Source: RHKX01 sp963839535 (GTDB lineage Bacteria; Actinomycetota; Thermoleophilia; Solirubrobacterales; 70-9). Taken from it: a stretch of DNA of 64,000 bases. Under the pieces are notes generated by a model that saw only the letters and a list, made by a program, of their open reading frames with translations, was not told where the DNA came from and searched no databases. The stretch lies in the NCBI GenBank assembly GCA_963839535.1, contig CAWIVF010000003.1, forward strand, positions 84,218 to 148,217. Direction: 5' to 3'. This document shows, in pieces, positions 58,479 to 64,000 of the stretch; position 1 is the first letter of the stretch; the number at the start of each line of letters is the position of its first letter. The position numbers were made by a program, and so were the translations under genes.

Positions 58479-59872
58479 CGCACCGCTCCCGTCTCGTCCT
58501 CGATCGGGTCGTGGACCTGGTGGTCGTCCAGCGGCGAGAGCGCGTCCTGGCGGTTGACGATCGCGCCCGGCGGCGGCTCGATCGGGCCGTGCCGCAGCGG
58601 GTCGTCCGTCTCCTCCATCCACGCGTCCACGCGCTCGCGCAGGTCGGCGAGGCGTCGCGGCGCACTCGGGCGACGCGCTCAGGTCGCGGCTCTCGTTCGG
58701 GTCGAGGATCAGGTCGTAGAGCTGCTCCTCCGGGACGATCTGCTCGCCCCAGCCGCTCTCGACGAGCAGGTCCTTCGTGTCGCTGTCGTCGCAGTTGGCC
58801 AGCACCGGGTGCTCGTAGTCGTGGAAGCGCCGGATGTACTTCCAGCGATCCGTGCGGACCGCCCGCTGCGGCTCGTAGGCGGCGTGGAAGGTCATCTCGG
58901 TGAAGAGCTCGTCGCGGACCGCGTCGACCTCGCCGCGGACGAGCGGCATCAGCGACGTGCCCTGCAGGAAGCCGGGCGGCTCGACGCCCGCGACCTCGCA
59001 GAGCGTCGGGTAGAGGTCGAGATGGCTGACCATCGAGTCGAAGACCTTGCCGCCGGTGAACCCGCCGGGGCCGCGCATCAGCAGCATCACCCCGGTGCCG
59101 CGGTCGATAGAGGGTCGCCTTCGCCCGCGGGAAGGCGAGGCCGTGGTCGGTCGTGCAGACGACGAGGGTCCGCTCGGCGAGCCCGAGGCGGTGGAGCTCG
59201 TTGAGCACCGAGCCGATCCCCTGGTCGAGCGAGCGGGCGCTCGCCTTGAAGGCGGCCATGTCCTCGCGCGTCGCGAGCGTGTCGGGCAGGTTCGGCGCCG
59301 GCAGCGAGTAGAGCGTGTCGCGCACCGAGGTCGGCGCCTGGAACTCGCGGTGGGTCTCGAAGAACCCGACCGAGAGGAAGAACGGCTCCGCGACCTCCCG
59401 CAGCGTCTCGTTCGCGATCGGGGCGACGTCGGCGGCGTGGTTGGAGTCGACCTCGATCGACCTCGTCGTAGCCGATCACGTGCGGGTCGTCCGAGACGTG
59501 CTGCTCGCCGATCAGGACCGAGCGGTAGCCGGCGCTCCGCAGCGGGTGGACCAGGTGCTCGCCGTAGTCGTTGAGCGACCAGCCGCGGTGGGCGAGCCCG
59601 AACATCCCGTTGGAGTGGCAGTACTGCCCGGTCAGCAGCGACGCCCGCGACCCCGAGCAGGTCGGCGAGGCGCAGAAGGCCTGCCGGAAGAAGGCTCCCT
59701 GGTCGGCCAGCATCTGGATGTTGGGCGTCGGGACCTGGTGGCCGTAGGGCTGGACGTAGCGGCCGGTGTCGTGCGAGTGGATGTAGAGGATGTTCGGCGG
59801 GGCGTCGTTCAAGCGTGGTCTTCCCTGATTGTTGATTGGTTCGCTCGACAATACTGGATCGAGCGTGCTCAT
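58475..59872 (-). CDS. Sulfatase (N-sulfoglucosamine-sulfohydrolase-like)
   Basis: About 463 residues. NILYIHSHDTGRYVQPYG is the N-terminal metal region and CSGSRASLLTG the activation motif, where Gly stands at the position usually occupied by Pro or Ala in CxPxR, so conversion of Cys to formylglycine needs checking. FETHREFQAP, CTTDHGLAFPRAK and MVSHLDLYPTLCEVAG are further family blocks. Frames break near 59458 (GTC[G]ATCGAG), 59106 (minus TAT[C]GAC) and 58655. ATG 59872 overlaps the MFS stop and its own stop overlaps the sulfotransferase ATG. Confidence 0.85.
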
Positions 59873-61433
59873 GCGACGGCCTCCGCAGCCGGCTCCTCCT
59901 CCCTGCCGGGCCGCAGCGGAGTGCCGGCGACCGGGCAGCAGCGGTCGGTCGCGGCGTGGTCGATCGGCCCGCCGCCCTCGTCGTGGTCGGCGTCCTCGAG
60001 CACGTCCGCCCGGATCGTGGCGAAGGCGATCAACCCGCCGAGCGCCGAGAGCCCCGCGGTGAAGACCATCGCGATCCGGAACCCGTCGGTCATCTGCTCG
60101 GGGTCGTAGAACGCGTCCCCGCTCAGGCCGGCGACCAGCGGCAGGATCGCGACGGCAAGCAGCCCGGCGACGCGCGCGACGGCGTTGTTGACCCCCGAGG
60201 CGACGCCGGAATGGCGCGAGTCGGCGGCGGCGAGGGCCGTCGCCGTGACCGGGGCGACGACCAGCGTCAGGCCGATCCCGTAGACGATCACCGCGGGCAG
60301 CACGCTCGAGACGTACGAGTCGCCGGGGTCGATCCCGAGCATCATCAGCATCCCGGCCGCGATCACGAGCGGGCCGATGGTCAGCGGCGTCCGCGGGCCG
60401 ATGCGCTGCGCAAGGGCGCCGGCCCGCGCCGAGCCGAGCAGCATCAGGCCGGTGACGGGAAGCGATGCCGCACCGGCGGCGATCGGCGAATAGCCGAGCG
60501 AGATCTGCAGGAAGGCGACGAGCAGGAAGAAGACGCCGCCGAGCGCCGCGTAGACCGCGAAGGTGACGAGGTTCGCGGCCGTGAACTGCCGCGAGGCGAA
60601 GATCCCCAGCGGCATCATCGGCGCGGCGCTGCGGTGCTCGACGACGACGAAGGCGATCAGCGCGGCCACCCCGATCGCCGCCATCGCGGCGATCAGCGCC
60701 GGGTCGGCCGACGCCTCGCCGGCCTGGATCAGCGCGTAGGTCACGAGCCCCAGCCCGAGCGCGGCGAGGGTCGAGCCCGGGTAGTCGAGCCGGCCGGTCG
60801 CCTCGGGGTCGCGGCTCTCGGGGACGTGACGGGTCGCCATCATCACGACGAACGCGCCGAGCGGCAGGTTGATCAGGAAGATCGCGCGCCAGGAGACGGC
60901 CTCGATCAGCCAGCCGCCGAGCAGCGGGCCGACCGCGGCGGCGACGCCGCCGAGCCCCGACCAGGCGCCGATCGCCCGCGCCCGGTCCTCCCGGCGGAAC
61001 GTGGCCTCGAGGATCGCGAGGCTCCCCGGCGTGAGCAGCGCGCCGCCGATCCCCTGCAGCACGCGCGCCGCCACGAGCAGCTCGACGTTGGGAGCGATCG
61101 CGCAGAGCAGGGACGCGACCGTGAACCAGATCACGCCGATCTGGAAGACCAGGCGGCGCCCGTAGCGGTCGCCGAGCGAGCCGCCGAGGAGGATCAGCGC
61201 CGCGAGCGTGAGCAGGTACCCGTTGAGGATCCACTGCAGCCCGCCCGTGCCGGCGCCGAGGTCACGCCCGATCTCGGGCAGGGCGACGTTGACGACGGTC
61301 GCCTCGAGGAAGGCCACCCCCGATCCGAGGACGGCCACCGCGAGCACCCAGCGGCCCTGGGTGCTCTCGTAGGTCAGCCCGCCGGGCGGAGCCGTCTCGC
61401 GAGCTGCGATCAGCGCCGGGCATCGCCCGACAT
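59869..61433 (-). CDS. MFS transporter, DHA2-type exporter
   Basis: About 520 residues with fourteen hydrophobic segments. The motif GGSLGDRYGRRLVFQIG is motif A of the family and ARVLQGIGGALLTPGSLAIL is characteristic of DHA2 drug/proton antiporters. The C-terminal 45 residues are hydrophilic with a Cys pair. Translation can start at GTG 61347, right at the first helix; the frame upstream is open and an ATG at 61433 joins it if one G near 61410 was lost. It overlaps the sulfatase gene by 4 nt. Probably exports the product or substrate of the linked enzymes. Confidence 0.88.
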
Positions 61434-61449
61434 TAGCCGGGGCGATCGC

Positions 61450-63459
61450 TCAGTCGGCGGACACGGCCTCGGCCGAGGCCCCGCGGATCAGCGAGGGGAA
61501 TGACGTCTCGGTCCGGAGCAGCGCCTCGACGTCGGTGACCGCCATCGGGCGCGCGAAGTAGTAGCCCTGCCCGAGATCGCAGCCGAGATCGGTGAGGATC
61601 GCCAGCTGCTCCTCCGTCTCGATCCCCTCGGCGACCGCCCGCAGCCCGAGCCCGTGGGCGAGCTCGATCATCGCGACGACGATCGCGCGGGTCCGTTCGC
61701 TCTCGAGCCTGCTGATGAAGGAGCGGTCGATCTTCAGCGTGTGCGCCGGGAAGCGCGCGAGATAGGACAGCGAGGCGTAGCCCGTGCCGAAGTCGTCGAT
61801 CGCGATCTCGGTGCCGAGCCGCTGCAGCTCGGTCAGCACGGTCAGGCCGATCTCGGCGTCGTCGAGGATCACGCTCTCGGTGACCTCGAGGATCAGGTTC
61901 GAGGGATCGACGTCGTGGGTCACCAGCGCCTCGCGGGCGTCGTCGACGAGGTTCGGGTCGGCGAGCTGGCGGACCGAGAGGTTCACGGAGACCCAGGGGG
62001 CATGCTCGATCGAGCGGTCCTCGTGCCAGCGGCGGCACTGCTGGACGGCTGAATCCAGCACCCACGCGCCGATCGGCACGATCAGGCCGGTCTCCTCCGC
62101 GAGCGGGATGAAGTCCAGGGGCATCACGGTCTTCCCGGCGCGATGCCAGCGCAGCAGCGCCTCGACGCCGACGATCGAGCCGTCGCGGAGGTCGACCTCG
62201 GGCTGGTAGAGGAGCTCGAGCTCCTCGCGCTCGACCGCGTGGCGCAGGTCACGCTCGAGCTGAGTCTTGCTGCGCAACATGGCCCCGAGCTGCTCCGTGT
62301 AGACCTCGTGCCGGCCGCGGCCGGCGGCCTTCGCCTGGTACATGGCCGCATCGGCGTGCGCGATGAGCTCGTCGCGGTCGCCGCCGGGCCCGACCTCGGC
62401 GATCCCGACGCTCGCGGTCAGCTGGAAGAGCTCCCCGTCGTGCTCGAAGGGCTGCCGCATCGCCGTGTGCACCCGCTCGGCGACGGCGATCCGGCGCCCA
62501 GTCCTCTCCGGGCCAGTCGCAGAGGACGACGAACTCGTCCCCGCTCAGGCGGCCCAGGGTGTCCCCGGGACCGAGGACGAAGGAGAGGCGCTCCGCGACG
62601 TCGATCAGGACCCGGTCGCCCGCCGCGTGGCCGAGGGTGTCGTTGATCTGCTTGAACCCGTCGAGGTCGATGAAGACGACCGCGGGCCGCCGGCCCGGCT
62701 CTCGCTCGAGCCGGTCGAGCAGGTCATCGAGCCGGCTGCCGATCAGGGTCCTGTTCGGCAGGCCCGTGAGCGCGTCGTGGGTCGCCTGGTGGCGGAGCCG
62801 GATCTCCGCCTGCCGTCGTTCCGCGACGCGGCCGAGCTCGGTGCCGATCTGGGCGAAGAGCTCCAGCCGCTCGGGGTCGGGGTCCTGGAGATGATCGGAG
62901 AAGAACTCGAGTACGCCGGCGACCTCGTTGCCGGCGAGGATCGGGAAGGCCATCGCGGTCGAGAGCCCCGCCTCCTTGGCGGCGGCGGCCCGAGGCAGCA
63001 GCCCATCGGCCGAGAAGTCGTGGATCCAGACCGCCTCGCGGCGATGCAGCACGCGGCCGGGCAGTCCCTGATCGTCCTCGAGCCGCAGGCCGTGGGTGGC
63101 ATCGCGAACCGCGGCGAACGGTCGATATCCCCGGCCCACCGGTCGGTGGCGAGGAGCGTGCCACCCTCCTCGATCAGCCAGGCATGCCCAAGGGCCCAGC
63201 CGCAGTGATCCCGGATGCCCTCGAGTGCGATGTCGATCGCCGGCTCGAGCATGCTCGCCTCGTTCGCGGCGTTCGCGACCGTCTTGAGCAGGAGCAGCCG
63301 CTGCTGCTGGTCGTAGAGCTCGCGGGTGGCGCGCTCCGAGATCTCCTCCGCCTCGCGCCGGATCGCCCGCTCGCGGGTGAGCCTGCGAGTGAGCCGCTCG
63401 GCCGAGGCCGCGTCGGCCCGGGCCGGGTCTATGCCGCCGTCGCGATCTCGATCCGGCAT
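61450..63459 (-). CDS. GAF-GGDEF-EAL c-di-GMP signalling protein
   Basis: About 669 residues. An N-terminal helix (AERLTRRLTRERAIRREAEE) leads into a GAF domain (about residues 45-190). The GGDEF domain has LTGLPNRTL and RLSGDEF, with Ser as first residue of the active motif. The EAL domain has GVEALLRW, SVNLSVRQL, EVTESVI and DDFGTGYASL, which look intact for c-di-GMP hydrolysis. Frames break near 63115 and 62505. Start ATG 63459 overlaps the H-NOX stop region by 31 nt, so translation is coupled and the H-NOX protein is the likely partner. Confidence 0.88.
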
Positions 63460-63968
63460 CGTTCGTCACCTCGGTTCATGCACTCGCTCTGGGTGACCGC
63501 GATCTGCTCTCCGTAGAAGTCCGCGAGCCCGAACAGAAGGCCCTCGGCGAACGCGCAGAGCTTGCGTGCGGACGTGTAGTCCATGACCACCCGATCCGGC
63601 GAGGAGGCATCGAAGACGAAGTCGGGGGGCGCGGAGCCGGGGTAGACCTTGCGCACCTCCGGATGGATGATCTCGTTGAGCGTGAGCACGAACGTGCGCA
63701 CCTCGGAATGGGGCTCGAAGAGGGCCGGATAGCGCTGTGCGAACAGCGGCAGGGCGTTCTGGCCGAACCAGCGGATCACCTCGTCGTGCGTCAGCCCGAG
63801 CGCCTTGGATGCGGCGTCGACGATCGCGATGAGCTCCGCGTCGGGGTAGTTGCCGAGGGAGGTGTAGACCCCGTCGACGCCCGCCTCCTCGAGCAGGGCG
63901 TCCCAGGTGCTTTCCCCGTGCTCGCGGCTGACGATCTCCTCGAGCACGTTGTAGACCACGCCCTTCAC
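63429..63968 (-). CDS. H-NOX heme nitric-oxide/oxygen-binding protein
   Basis: A 179-aa complete heme sensor. It begins MKGVVYNVLEE as in the family, has the proximal His at H102 (NEIIHPEVRKVYPG) and the heme-propionate motif YxSxR at Y131/S133/R135 (DYTSARK). Position 140 is Phe, not the Tyr that stabilises bound oxygen in some H-NOX proteins, so NO selectivity is more likely (by numbering, not alignment). The Cys pair in SECMNRGDERCRIEI near the C-terminus resembles a zinc or redox site. GTG 63968 overlaps nothing upstream within the window. Confidence 0.93.
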   Translation of the reverse strand: MKGVVYNVLEEIVSREHGESTWDALLEEAGVDGVYTSLGNYPDAELIAIVDAASKALGLTHDEVIRWFGQNALPLFAQRYPALFEPHSEVRTFVLTLNEIIHPEVRKVYPGSAPPDFVFDASSPDRVVMDYTSARKLCAFAEGLLFGLADFYGEQIAVTQSECMNRGDERCRIEIATAA

Positions 63969-64000
63969 CGATTCCCTATCGGCCGCTCCGGCGGATCTCA

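Overview
The window is very GC-rich chromosomal DNA with GTG/ATG starts, tightly packed operons, an Rpf-like transglycosylase, many fatty-acid oxidation enzymes, and secreted proteins carrying aspartate-rich DxDxDGxGD motifs. Together these point to a soil-type actinobacterium, most plausibly of the Thermoleophilia/Solirubrobacterales (inference; no 16S rRNA or tRNA gene is present to confirm it). About 65 protein genes were recognised. I saw no CRISPR array, transposase, phage gene or tRNA.

Layout. 1-5.1 kb: edge of a response regulator, small membrane proteins, enoyl-CoA hydratase, HD phosphohydrolase, SpoIIM-like membrane protein, Rpf-like transglycosylase. 5.1-8 kb: PhoD phosphatase behind a 67-aa protein and a SpoT-type HD protein, then a DUF2188-like gene. 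8-15.9 kb: MacB/FtsX-type ABC exporter, phosphoesterase, PPK2 polyphosphate kinase, acyl-CoA dehydrogenase, and an unrecognised lower-GC gene with an internal duplication. 15.9-24.7 kb: serine hydrolase, rhodanese, SDR, M20 peptidase, metallo-beta-lactamase-fold enzyme, P450, OsmC, glyoxalase-family protein, NlpC/P60 hydrolase. 25-31.2 kb: a fadE-fadE-fadA-fabG4-MaoC operon resembling the mycobacterial fadE5/fadA2/fabG4/htdX set. 31.4-35.6 kb: lipoprotein, thioesterase, polar amino-acid ABC importer. 35.7-41.2 kb: acyl-CoA dehydrogenase and a three-gene amide-ligase cluster (ATP-grasp, class I amidotransferase, GCS2). 41.4-47.4 kb: gltBD glutamate synthase. 47.5-52.5 kb: GNAT, secreted proteins, XRE regulator, membrane proteins. 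52.6-57.5 kb: MarR plus HMG-CoA reductase, Na+/H+ antiporter, ferritin-like DUF892 protein with a histone-like tail, histidine phosphatase. 57.6-61.4 kb: translationally coupled MFS transporter, sulfatase and Stf0 sulfotransferase. 61.4-64 kb: H-NOX heme/NO sensor overlapping a GAF-GGDEF-EAL c-di-GMP protein.

Two properties run through the window. First, at least sixteen genes have a TANNNT-like -10 hexamer ending 6-10 nt before the start codon and no room for a ribosome-binding site, so leaderless transcription appears common. Second, about 35 single-base indels break otherwise full-length conserved genes, including gltB; nearly all are extra G/C bases and at least five share the context GTC[G]AT. 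These look like consensus sequencing errors, so coordinates of such genes span the repaired reading frame and the break is stated.

The most interesting targets are the ATP-grasp/GATase/GCS2 cluster, the H-NOX/c-di-GMP pair, the MFS/sulfatase/sulfotransferase operon, a two-copy intergenic hairpin repeat (about 960-1085 and 35574-35690), and the duplicated unknown protein at 14754-15936.
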